Positions 1 through 5,189 of a DNA stretch of 5,189 nucleotides are shown in pieces. The translations under genes and the position numbers were made by a program. Each line of letters begins with the position of its first letter. Within the stretch, counting starts at the first letter, position 1. The stretch comes from Prevotellaceae bacterium (GTDB taxonomy: Bacteria; Bacteroidota; Bacteroidia; Bacteroidales; Bacteroidaceae): contig JAFLUS010000173.1 of the NCBI GenBank assembly GCA_022508685.1, positions 1 through 5,189 of the forward strand. The letters are read 5' to 3'. Below the pieces are notes generated by a model, which saw only the letters and a program-made list of their open reading frames with translations, had not been told where the DNA came from and did no database searches.

Positions 1-2
1 GA

Positions 3-812
3 TTAAATCCGCTGAATGAGTTCGCGCATGAGGAGCGTCATCTTTGGTTGTGCGGCGTCGGCAGCGGCAGTGACTTCTTCGTGCGATACTTCGACGACTT
101 CGCCGAAGCCGCCGAGGTCGGTGATGATGCTGATGCCGAAGACGCGCATTCCTTGGTGGATGGCGACGATGACTTCGGGCACGGTGCTCATGCCGACGGC
201 ATCGGCTCCGAGCAGATGGAACATGCGGTACTCGGCCGGAGTTTCGAAAGTGGGGCCTTGGGTGGCAATGTAGACGCCGTGACGGAGGGTGATGCCATGG
301 GTGGCTGCGATGTCGTCGACGGTGCGGATGAATTCCTTATCGTAGGCTTCGTGCATGCTGGGAAAGCGCGGACCGGTGGGGATGTTCTTGCCACGCAAGG
401 GATTTTCGGGCATCATGTTGATGTGGTCGGTGATGACCATGAGGTCGCCGATGGAGAAGGAGGGGTTCATGCCTCCTGCTGCGTTGGAGACGAAGAGATT
501 GCGGATGCCGAGTTCGTGCATGACGCGGACGGGGAAGGTGACTTCCTTCATGTCGTAGCCTTCGTAGTAATGGAAGCGTCCTTGCATCGCCATGATGTCT
601 TTGCCGCCGAGTTTTCCGAATATCAGTTTGCCGGAGTGGCCTTCAACGGTAGAGAGCGGAAAGTGGGGGATGTCGGCATAGGCGATTTCTTGCTCTATGT
701 CGATTTCTTCGGTAAGGCGTCCGAGTCCGCTGCCGAGGATGATGGCGGTGTCAGGCTTTGCGTGGATTTTTTCCTTGAGAAAGCGTGCTGTTTCTTGAAT
801 TCTTGTGTACAT
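3..812 (-). CDS. punA: Purine nucleoside phosphorylase, trimeric (PNP/MTAP) class
   Basis: This gene encodes a cytoplasmic salvage enzyme that cleaves purine (deoxy)nucleosides with phosphate to a free base and (deoxy)ribose-1-phosphate. The 269 residues match the usual length of the trimeric class. Visible motifs, with human PNP equivalents assigned by motif alignment, are the phosphate loop GSGLG (27-31, S28 = S33), H59 (H64) in VEGHSG, QGRFHYYEGY (77-86, with R79, H81 and Y83 = R84, H86 and Y88), NAAGG (110-114), FET (189-191, E190 = E201), MS (208-209) and H244 (H257). The base-contacting Asn243 is replaced by D232, which could affect 6-oxo versus 6-amino purine preference. The ATG lies inside the end of lpxK, giving a 62-bp out-of-frame overlap. 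It is the only plausible Met start, because the next Met is residue 75, after the phosphate loop. An AGGA sits only 1 nt before the ATG, too close to be a normal ribosome site. The stop codon is TAA and the gene is complete. Confidence 0.95.
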   Translation of the reverse strand: MYTRIQETARFLKEKIHAKPDTAIILGSGLGRLTEEIDIEQEIAYADIPHFPLSTVEGHSGKLIFGKLGGKDIMAMQGRFHYYEGYDMKEVTFPVRVMHELGIRNLFVSNAAGGMNPSFSIGDLMVITDHINMMPENPLRGKNIPTGPRFPSMHEAYDKEFIRTVDDIAATHGITLRHGVYIATQGPTFETPAEYRMFHLLGADAVGMSTVPEVIVAIHQGMRVFGISIITDLGGFGEVVEVSHEEVTAAADAAQPKMTLLMRELIQRI

Positions 813-1932
813 ATCCTAATATGAATTGGTTAAAGTCGTCGGCTTGGTCGTTCAGGAACTGCACCTCGACGGGGAGGACGTAGTAGTCGCGTCCGCGTGT
901 CTGACAAAGGTGGGAAGGGTCGTCGGGATGCGTAAGGATGTAGTCGGTGAGCCGTGTGGCATCCTTTTCGGTCGTGATGACGATGGTCTTGCGGTCGTTG
1001 CCGGCTGTGGCTTGTCGGACGTGGTTGCTGACGATGGCGAGGTCCTTTCGGTTGAAGTTGTGGTGGTCGGCAAAGTGGATGGGGGTGAAGTCGCAGTATT
1101 TGTGCAAATCGTACTCCATCTGCTGCGGAGAAGCGATGCCTGTGAGGAGGATGACGTTGTATTTGCCTTCCTGCAGTTGCGCCAACGGGAGGGTTGGCGT
1201 GATGTCGCCGTCAGCATCGGGGAGCATGGAGTGCAGGCTGTGGAGGTCGCCGTAGACGAAGCGCGTGTAGTAGAGTTTCTGCCATGGCTGCATGGCGAGC
1301 GAACGGGCGATGCCGTGCTGCTCCATCGGGGTGATGTACTCGGGACACTTCGTGACGATGACGATGTCGGCGCGGTGGCTGCTCGATTTCGGCTCACGCA
1401 GCCGACCGGCGGGCAGCAATTTGTCGAAATAGATGAGGCGGTGGTAGTCCATCAGCAGGATGTTGACACCGGGTTGCACGTAGCGGTGCTGATAGGCGTC
1501 GTCGAGGATGATGACGTCGGCAGGTGGCTGCACGTTGTCGTTGCACAATTGGTGGATGCCGTTGCGCCGGTTCTTGTCTACCGCCATGTGGATGTGCGGG
1601 AATTTGTGCTTCATCTGATAAGGCTCGTCGCCGATTTCCCGCATGGGGGTGTCGCTGTCGGCAAGACGATAGCCTTTCGATTTGCGCTTGTATCCGCGAC
1701 TGAGGATAGCGACTTGGTGCTTCTGACTGAGCAGACGGATGAGGTATTCCGTGTGGGGCGTCTTGCCCGTTCCTCCTGCCGTGATGTTGCCTACGGAGAT
1801 GACGGGTATGTCGAAACTCTCGCTGCGAAGGACGCCACATTCAAAGAGGATGTTGCGGAACGTGACGCCGGCTCCGTAGAGCCATGACAGCGGGGTCAGC
1901 CCATGCCATATTTTGATGTGGTCGCCTTCCAT
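751..1932 (-). CDS. lpxK: Tetraacyldisaccharide 4'-kinase (lipid A biosynthesis)
   Basis: LpxK uses ATP and Mg2+ to phosphorylate the 4' position of the tetraacyl disaccharide-1-phosphate, forming lipid IVA on the cytoplasmic face of the inner membrane. The 393-residue product is longer than the E. coli enzyme (about 328). A hydrophobic N-terminal stretch (about 12-30) probably docks on the membrane. It is followed by the Walker A loop GNITAGGTGKTPH (48-60, with K57 and T58), LSRGYKRKSKGY (77-88), GDEP (101-104), the Walker B-like LDDAYQHR (143-150, D144 and D145), FADHHNF (287-293) and TTEKDATRL (320-328). These are the family's conserved blocks, in the right order. The ATG is 12 bp after the sppA stop, with no clear Shine-Dalgarno. 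The last 20 codons and the stop (TGA) are shared, in another frame, with the start of the downstream phosphorylase gene. The product is essential in most lipid A-making bacteria. Confidence 0.96.
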   Translation of the reverse strand: MEGDHIKIWHGLTPLSWLYGAGVTFRNILFECGVLRSESFDIPVISVGNITAGGTGKTPHTEYLIRLLSQKHQVAILSRGYKRKSKGYRLADSDTPMREIGDEPYQMKHKFPHIHMAVDKNRRNGIHQLCNDNVQPPADVIILDDAYQHRYVQPGVNILLMDYHRLIYFDKLLPAGRLREPKSSSHRADIVIVTKCPEYITPMEQHGIARSLAMQPWQKLYYTRFVYGDLHSLHSMLPDADGDITPTLPLAQLQEGKYNVILLTGIASPQQMEYDLHKYCDFTPIHFADHHNFNRKDLAIVSNHVRQATAGNDRKTIVITTEKDATRLTDYILTHPDDPSHLCQTRGRDYYVLPVEVQFLNDQADDFNQFILGYVHKNSRNSTLSQGKNPRKA

Positions 1933-1944
1933 TGCGAGTGGGGA

Positions 1945-3723
1945 TTACAGATTGAAGATGAAGTGGTAGGGCAGTTGTGCATGGACGTTGCCGCGGCGGT
2001 CGATGTGCTGCAGGCTGCGGAAGAATCCGTAGAAGTCGCCCAGCGTCTGCTGCAGTTGTGCGTCGGCATAACTGTTGCCTGATACTTCGTTGAGCAGGCT
2101 TTCGAACATTCCTTGTTTTGCAGGATAGGACAGCACCGTGCAGTTGTCGGTTTTTGCACGTTTCTTTGCTACGGCAATCGCGTCGTTCAGGTTGCCGAGT
2201 TGGTCGACGAGTCCTAACTGCTTGGCGTGTTCACCGCTCCACACGCGACCCTCGGCAATCTTCTTGATGTCAGACTGCTTCATCTTGCGGCCGTCGGCAC
2301 AGCGTTTTGTGAAGAGTTCATAACCGCGGTTGACATAGTTCTGCATCACCATTCTCTCGCCTTCGTTCATTTCACGCGAGAAGTCGCCGAAGTCAGCATA
2401 TTTGTTTGTCTTGACGGTTTGGAAGTGTACGCCGATTTTCTGATTGAGCAGTTCGTCGGCAACGGGGAATGTGCCGAAAATGCCGATAGAACCCGTCAGC
2501 GTCGTCGGTTCGGCAACAATCCAGTCGGCACTGCAGGAGATGTAGTAACCGCCCGATGCTGCCATGCCGCCCATCGACACGACGACGGGTTTCTTGGCTT
2601 TGAGGTTCATGATTTCGTGCCATATCTGTTCGCTGGCGTATGCGCTGCCACCGGGCGAATTGACACGCAGCACGACGGCTTTCACGTCGTCGTCCTCTGC
2701 CAGTTTGCGCAAATCCTTAATCACCTTTGGCGATGCGATTTCGTCGCCACTGCTGAAACCGCTCGACACTTCGTCGACGATGCTGCCGCTGGCGTAGTAC
2801 ACGGCTACGATGTTGCCGCTTGTGCCCTTCGGTTCTGCGGCTGCACTGGCAGCGAGGTCCTGCACGCTGATGGTGTTGTAATCCTTCTTCTCCTTCACGT
2901 CCATCATGCGGCAGAGCATTTGCGGCACTTCGTCGGAGTAAGCCAGTCGGTCGACCATTTTCGACGTCTTGTAGAACGTCGCCTCTTGGAACATCATGGC
3001 AGTGTCAGCCAGCGTGTTCAGTTTCTCGGCAGTCAGTTTGCGCGACGTCGCCACTTCCTTCAGCATTTGGTTCCATATTTCCGTGCTGAACGTCGTGATT
3101 TGCTCCTTGTTCGCCTCGCTCATCTCGTTGAGGAAGTAGGGTTCGACGGCAGATTTGTAGGTGCCGACCTTGAAAATCTCCATGTGTACACCCAACTTGT
3201 CGAGCAGGTCTTTGTAGTAGACGGACTGCATGGCGAGTCCCTTCCAGTCAATCATGCCTTGCGGATTGATGAGCAGCGAGTCTGCCACGGAACTGATGTA
3301 GTATGCGCCCTGCGTATAGAAATCGCCGTAGGCAGCAATGAATTTCTTTGATGTCTTGAAGTCGAGGAGAGCCTGTCGGATTTCCTGCAACATGGCAGGC
3401 GACGCACCGCTCAGTGCACCTGCTTCGATGTAGATGCCCTTCACGCGGTCGTTCTCCTTTGCCCGCTGAATGGCACGCAGGATTTCGTCCAGTCCGATGT
3501 TCTCCGTCGCTCCGTTGCCGATGAGGCCACTCAACGGACTGCGTGATGCCCGTTCGCTGAGTTGTCCGTTCAGTTTCAGCACGAGCACGCTGTTATCTTC
3601 CACCTTCACGGTAGATGTATTGAGCATTCCGATGAGGCTGACGATGGTGATGATGAGCGACAACAAACCCATAATCAGCAAGCCGGTCACGGTGGCCAGC
3701 ACATATTTGAAAAATTGTTTCAT
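1945..3723 (-). CDS. sppA: Signal peptide peptidase SppA, 67-kDa type (S49A protease)
   Basis: This is a membrane-anchored serine protease of family S49 that degrades signal peptides left in the inner membrane after secretion. At 592 residues it is the long, two-domain form (E. coli 618). One N-terminal membrane segment (about 8-33) is followed by an N-terminal S49 domain (about 48-270) and a C-terminal S49 domain (about 303-520), then a 70-residue tail. The catalytic Ser/Lys dyad is intact: K190 lies in KVGTYKSAVEPY (185-196, E. coli K209) and S390 in MAASGGYYIS (387-396, E. coli S409). RVNSPGGSAYASE (353-365) and LTGSIGIFG (409-417) are also typical of the family. The start lies 20 bp downstream of the GH105 gene, behind an A-rich leader without a Shine-Dalgarno sequence, and the stop is 12 bp before lpxK, so all are probably cotranscribed. 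No frame disruption is seen. Confidence 0.96.
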   Translation of the reverse strand: MKQFFKYVLATVTGLLIMGLLSLIITIVSLIGMLNTSTVKVEDNSVLVLKLNGQLSERASRSPLSGLIGNGATENIGLDEILRAIQRAKENDRVKGIYIEAGALSGASPAMLQEIRQALLDFKTSKKFIAAYGDFYTQGAYYISSVADSLLINPQGMIDWKGLAMQSVYYKDLLDKLGVHMEIFKVGTYKSAVEPYFLNEMSEANKEQITTFSTEIWNQMLKEVATSRKLTAEKLNTLADTAMMFQEATFYKTSKMVDRLAYSDEVPQMLCRMMDVKEKKDYNTISVQDLAASAAAEPKGTSGNIVAVYYASGSIVDEVSSGFSSGDEIASPKVIKDLRKLAEDDDVKAVVLRVNSPGGSAYASEQIWHEIMNLKAKKPVVVSMGGMAASGGYYISCSADWIVAEPTTLTGSIGIFGTFPVADELLNQKIGVHFQTVKTNKYADFGDFSREMNEGERMVMQNYVNRGYELFTKRCADGRKMKQSDIKKIAEGRVWSGEHAKQLGLVDQLGNLNDAIAVAKKRAKTDNCTVLSYPAKQGMFESLLNEVSGNSYADAQLQQTLGDFYGFFRSLQHIDRRGNVHAQLPYHFIFNL

Positions 3724-3743
3724 GCCGTTTTCAGTCCGTTTGG

Positions 3744-4910
3744 TTATTTAGAAGCATTGACATATTTGACGTATTCACAGGCAGCGAGCAACCATGCTCC
3801 CGTGCCGAAGGGTGCTTGCGAGTGGGCATCCACCGTGCGTGTCGGGTCGGGCTTTTCACCGATAGGCTGCACGAAACCGATGCTGCCGTCAGCCTGCAGG
3901 GCGATGGTCGAGAGATACGTCCACGCCTTGTCGATGACGGGCTTGTACTTTGCACGATTGAGCAAACCATTGTTGACGCCCCACAGCAGTCCGTATTCAA
4001 AGAACGCCGTACCACTCGTCTCGTAGCCCGGAGCATCGTCCTCGCACAGCATGGAGCGGCTCCAGTATCCCTCAGCCTGCTGCGTGCGAGCCACGCCTTC
4101 AGCCAGTTGCTGGAAGCGTTGCACGTAGAACGGGCGATATTTGGAATCCTTCGGCAAATCCTGCAGCACCTTGGCAAGTCCTGCCAGCACCCATCCGTCG
4201 CCACGAGCCCAGAAACTCTTGCCGTTGTTGCAAGCCGTCGTCACCTTCGGGTACACGTACTTTGCATCGCGATAGTACAGTTGGTCATCCTTGTCGAACA
4301 GCAGGCTGTCGGTCCATACGAAGCACTCATACTGCTTGTCAAGCAACCGCTGGTCGCCCGTCACCGTATAGAGTTTCGTGAAGATAGGCAGCCCCATGTA
4401 GAGCGCGTCGCTCCACCACCAGAAGTCGCGGTCGGGCATGGCAGCCTGATAGTTCATCACCTCCAGCGTGCGTTGCAGTCGTTCAGCGCGATGCTCCAGT
4501 TTGTAGAGGTCGATGTAGATTTGGAAGCAGATTTGCCAGTCGGCAAACAGCACGTGGCGCATTCCCTCGCCATACGTTTTGTACTCCCATCGTTTCGGGT
4601 CGCGTTCCGTCGCACCCATCCATCGGTTGTGGCGGGCAAACCGCAGCGCATAGTCCAGATACGCCTGCTTGCCCGTCATCTCGTACACGGCCTGATTGCC
4701 CGTGAAGTAGGCAGCATTGTCCCAGAATCCGCGACACTCTGCCGGATGATGGCTTTGCCAATAGTCGTTTACCTTTTCAATCATTTCGAGCGTTTGCTTG
4801 CCCGCCTCGCTCTTCACGCTCTGCGCAAATGGCGTCGGAGGCAAGTTCTGTGCTGCAACAGGTGCTGCCACGAGGGCGAGCCCTGCCAGAAGGTGCTGAA
4901 TACGTTTCAT
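3744..4910 (-). CDS. Secreted GH105/GH88-family unsaturated glycuronyl hydrolase
   Basis: This is a predicted periplasmic glycoside hydrolase that removes the 4,5-unsaturated uronic acid left at the non-reducing end of oligosaccharides by polysaccharide lyases. Known GH105 substrates include rhamnogalacturonan I fragments, arabinogalactan-protein glycans and ulvan, and the sequence does not let me choose among them. Of the 388 residues, 1-20 form a type I signal peptide (K2 and R3, hydrophobic core, VAA before Q21; no lipobox Cys). The rest fits an (alpha/alpha)6 barrel. GFWDNAAYFTGN (61-72) carries D64 and WWWSDALYMGLP (164-175) carries D168, the likely general acid equivalent to D143 of Bacillus YteR. 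Also present are SFWARGDGW (232-240), ETSGTAFFEYGLLWG (297-311), IGFVQPIG (344-351) and FGTGAWLLAA (368-377). It is the first gene after the promoter at 4953-4984 and lies 20 bp before sppA. No susC/susD-like or lyase gene is adjacent in the window. Family assignment is strong, exact substrate unknown. Confidence 0.9.
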   Translation of the reverse strand: MKRIQHLLAGLALVAAPVAAQNLPPTPFAQSVKSEAGKQTLEMIEKVNDYWQSHHPAECRGFWDNAAYFTGNQAVYEMTGKQAYLDYALRFARHNRWMGATERDPKRWEYKTYGEGMRHVLFADWQICFQIYIDLYKLEHRAERLQRTLEVMNYQAAMPDRDFWWWSDALYMGLPIFTKLYTVTGDQRLLDKQYECFVWTDSLLFDKDDQLYYRDAKYVYPKVTTACNNGKSFWARGDGWVLAGLAKVLQDLPKDSKYRPFYVQRFQQLAEGVARTQQAEGYWSRSMLCEDDAPGYETSGTAFFEYGLLWGVNNGLLNRAKYKPVIDKAWTYLSTIALQADGSIGFVQPIGEKPDPTRTVDAHSQAPFGTGAWLLAACEYVKYVNASK

Positions 4911-4948
4911 CTTGTCTATGTTTATGGTGTTATCGTTTTTGCAAATTC
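4911..4948 (-). promoter_or_regulatory. A-rich 5' leader of the GH105 gene, no Shine-Dalgarno
   Basis: The minus-strand leader just before the ATG is A-rich, ending ACACCATAAACATAGACAAG, with no AGGAGG-like motif at normal spacing. This is the usual appearance of Bacteroidota start sites, where ribosomes rely little on Shine-Dalgarno pairing and prefer A-rich, unstructured leaders. The upstream limit depends on the inferred start of transcription and is approximate. Confidence 0.5.
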
Positions 4949-4957
4949 ACTGCAAAT
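4940..4957 (-). repeat. Two direct ATTTGCA heptamers 11 bp apart over the promoter start
   Basis: On the minus strand ATTTGCA occurs at 4957-4951 and again at 4946-4940, an 11-bp step, or about one helical turn. The first copy contains the TTTG of the -7 box and the second covers the expected transcription start. A third copy in inverted orientation lies at 5019-5025. They could be a regulator site or simply chance in A/T-rich DNA, because the motif is short. Confidence 0.3.
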
Positions 4958-4984
4958 ATATCTATTATTTTTTACCTTACCAAA
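4953..4984 (-). promoter_or_regulatory. Bacteroidota-type promoter (TTTG, 20 bp, TATATTTG)
   Basis: Read on the minus strand, TTTG (4984-4981) is followed by exactly 20 bp and then TATATTTG (4960-4953). This is a full match to the Bacteroidota primary-sigma consensus of a -33 TTTG and a -7 TAnnTTTG, with the usual spacing of about 19-21 bp. Transcription would start near 4945-4949, leaving a leader of about 35-39 nt before the GH105 start. The spacer is A/T-rich. Both elements lie within the same 9-mer (ATATATTTG on the minus strand), so the upstream box also looks like a -7 box, but it has no matching -33 partner. No other promoter was found, so it probably serves the whole four-gene run. 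Confidence 0.75.
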
Positions 4985-5016
4985 TATATGCTTGTTTTTC
5001 AGTGCAGATGCGGTAT

Positions 5017-5187
5017 TTATTTGCATTCGGAGTTTATCAGGAGTGCCAGACAACTTTGGACGTGAGGCACACAAAAGTCATCGTGGTGCCGAAACATTCT
5101 TGACGATTTCCCGAAACATTCTTGTTTTCTTCCCAATACAAAGTTTAATCCACACTGCGGTTTGTAAAAACCACACTGCGGATTATA
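5017..5187 (-). CDS. Doubtful Cys-rich open frame, 5' end outside the window
   Basis: One minus-strand frame is open from the right edge to a TAA at 5017-5019, giving at least 56 residues. The other two minus-strand frames meet a stop within about 45 bases of the edge. The translation contains six Cys (two in PQCG motifs spaced seven residues apart, then QEC, DFC, QSC and SEC) and resembles no family I recognise. The only internal ATG (5095-5097) would give 26 residues. Against a real gene: 56 open codons in one of three frames is not rare by chance, the pair of 14-mers at 5089-5124 repeats with a 22-bp period that breaks the reading frame, and the composition is odd. It may be the tail of an upstream gene, a decayed gene, or a non-coding repeat element. 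The stop is 32 bp before the -33 box of the next promoter, a spacing that would suit a gene end. Confidence 0.15.
   Translation of the reverse strand, partial: YNPQCGFYKPQCGLNFVLGRKQECFGKSSRMFRHHDDFCVPHVQSCLALLINSECK
5089..5124. repeat. Two exact 14-bp direct repeats, 22-bp period
   Basis: CCGAAACATTCTTG (plus strand) occurs at 5089-5102 and at 5111-5124, separated by 8 bp. The period of 22 bp is close to two helical turns. Each copy contains a short dyad, GAA-N3-TTC. A poor third match (8 of 14) lies one period further on, at 5133-5146. The pair sits about 105-140 bp upstream of the -33 box. It could be a tandem protein-binding site or part of a dispersed intergenic repeat. The function is unknown. 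Confidence 0.6.
5150..5187. repeat. Two 11-bp direct repeats (17 bp with 2 mismatches), 21-bp period
   Basis: CCACACTGCGG (plus strand) occurs exactly at 5150-5160 and 5171-5181. The similarity continues through TTTGTA and ATTATA, so 15 of 17 bases match in the longer units 5150-5166 and 5171-5187. Each 11-mer is an imperfect palindrome in which four of five base pairs match around a central base, as is common in operator half-site pairs. The centres (5155 and 5176) are 21 bp apart, about two helical turns. The second unit ends 2 bp from the window edge, so more copies may follow outside. Confidence 0.6.
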
Positions 5188-5189
5188 CA

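Noticed and set aside
814..817. AGGA as a Shine-Dalgarno for the phosphorylase gene
   Set aside because: It is only 1 nt from the ATG, too close for normal pairing, and it is fixed by the LpxK codons Leu-Gly.
48..824. Long plus-strand open frame (258 codons) opposite the phosphorylase gene
   Set aside because: It is in exact codon register with the sense gene, so stops arise only from TTA, CTA or TCA sense codons, which are rarely used here. Its Val/Asp/Gly-rich product has no recognisable motif, whereas the minus-strand protein has a full set of family motifs.
826..1887. Long plus-strand open frame (353 codons) opposite lpxK
   Set aside because: It has the same codon-register artefact, and the sense strand encodes an intact LpxK with all conserved blocks.
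2227..3351. Long plus-strand open frame (374 codons) opposite sppA
   Set aside because: It has the same codon-register artefact, and the sense strand encodes a complete SppA with its catalytic dyad.
5066..5090. Inverted repeat GGCAC/GTGCC
   Set aside because: A 5-bp stem around a 15-base loop, without a T tract, is expected by chance.
4829..5103. Two overlapping plus-strand frames (78 and 63 codons) across the GH105 start and promoter region
   Set aside because: They run antisense through the signal peptide coding region or directly over a strong promoter match, and show no family resemblance or start signals.
5159..5172. Hairpin GGTTT/AAACC as a terminator
   Set aside because: The stem is only 5 bp and A/T-rich, and no T tract follows on either strand. 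It also falls inside the repeat pair and is explained by it.
5089..5187. CRISPR array
   Set aside because: The repeats are of two different sequences, 11-17 bp long, with 8-10 bp spacers and only two copies each. CRISPR repeats and spacers are much longer and no cas gene is present.
5161..5189. Possible plus-strand promoter beginning with TTTG at 5161-5164
   Set aside because: A TA dinucleotide lies 21 bp downstream, at 5186-5187, but the -7 box would be cut off by the window edge, so it cannot be supported.

Overview
The window looks like chromosomal DNA from a Bacteroidota bacterium, most likely Prevotella or a close relative in Bacteroidales. Three things suggest this. The protein sequences have the Bacteroidales style. 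The only clear promoter has the Bacteroidota form (TTTG, 20 bp, TAnnTTTG). None of the four gene starts has a convincing Shine-Dalgarno sequence. The genus is inferred from memory of similar proteins and was not tested by a search.

Layout: all four confident genes lie on the minus strand and read right to left. Positions 4911-5189 are a non-coding or weakly coding upstream region. It holds a promoter (4953-4984), two pairs of short direct repeats (5089-5124 and 5150-5187), and a dubious Cys-rich frame that runs in from the right edge and stops at 5017. Next come a secreted GH105/GH88-family unsaturated glycuronyl hydrolase (4910-3744), the membrane protease SppA (3723-1945), the lipid A 4'-kinase LpxK (1932-751) and a trimeric-type purine nucleoside phosphorylase (812-3). 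The gaps are 20 bp and 12 bp, and the last pair overlaps by 62 bp, so a single transcript starting near 4947 is the simplest reading. No terminator is visible between the genes, and the window ends 2 bp after the last stop codon.

The last three genes are envelope and nucleotide-salvage housekeeping functions (membrane proteolysis, lipid A phosphorylation, purine salvage) with no shared pathway. From memory, sppA-lpxK-PNP is a recurrent arrangement in Bacteroidales. The first gene is different: it is a periplasmic glycan-degrading enzyme without susC/susD or other polysaccharide-utilisation genes beside it in this window.

No previously undescribed system is evident. The points most worth a second look are the two helically phased repeat pairs upstream of the promoter, an Asn-to-Asp change at the purine-recognition position of the phosphorylase, and the 62-bp dual-coding overlap.
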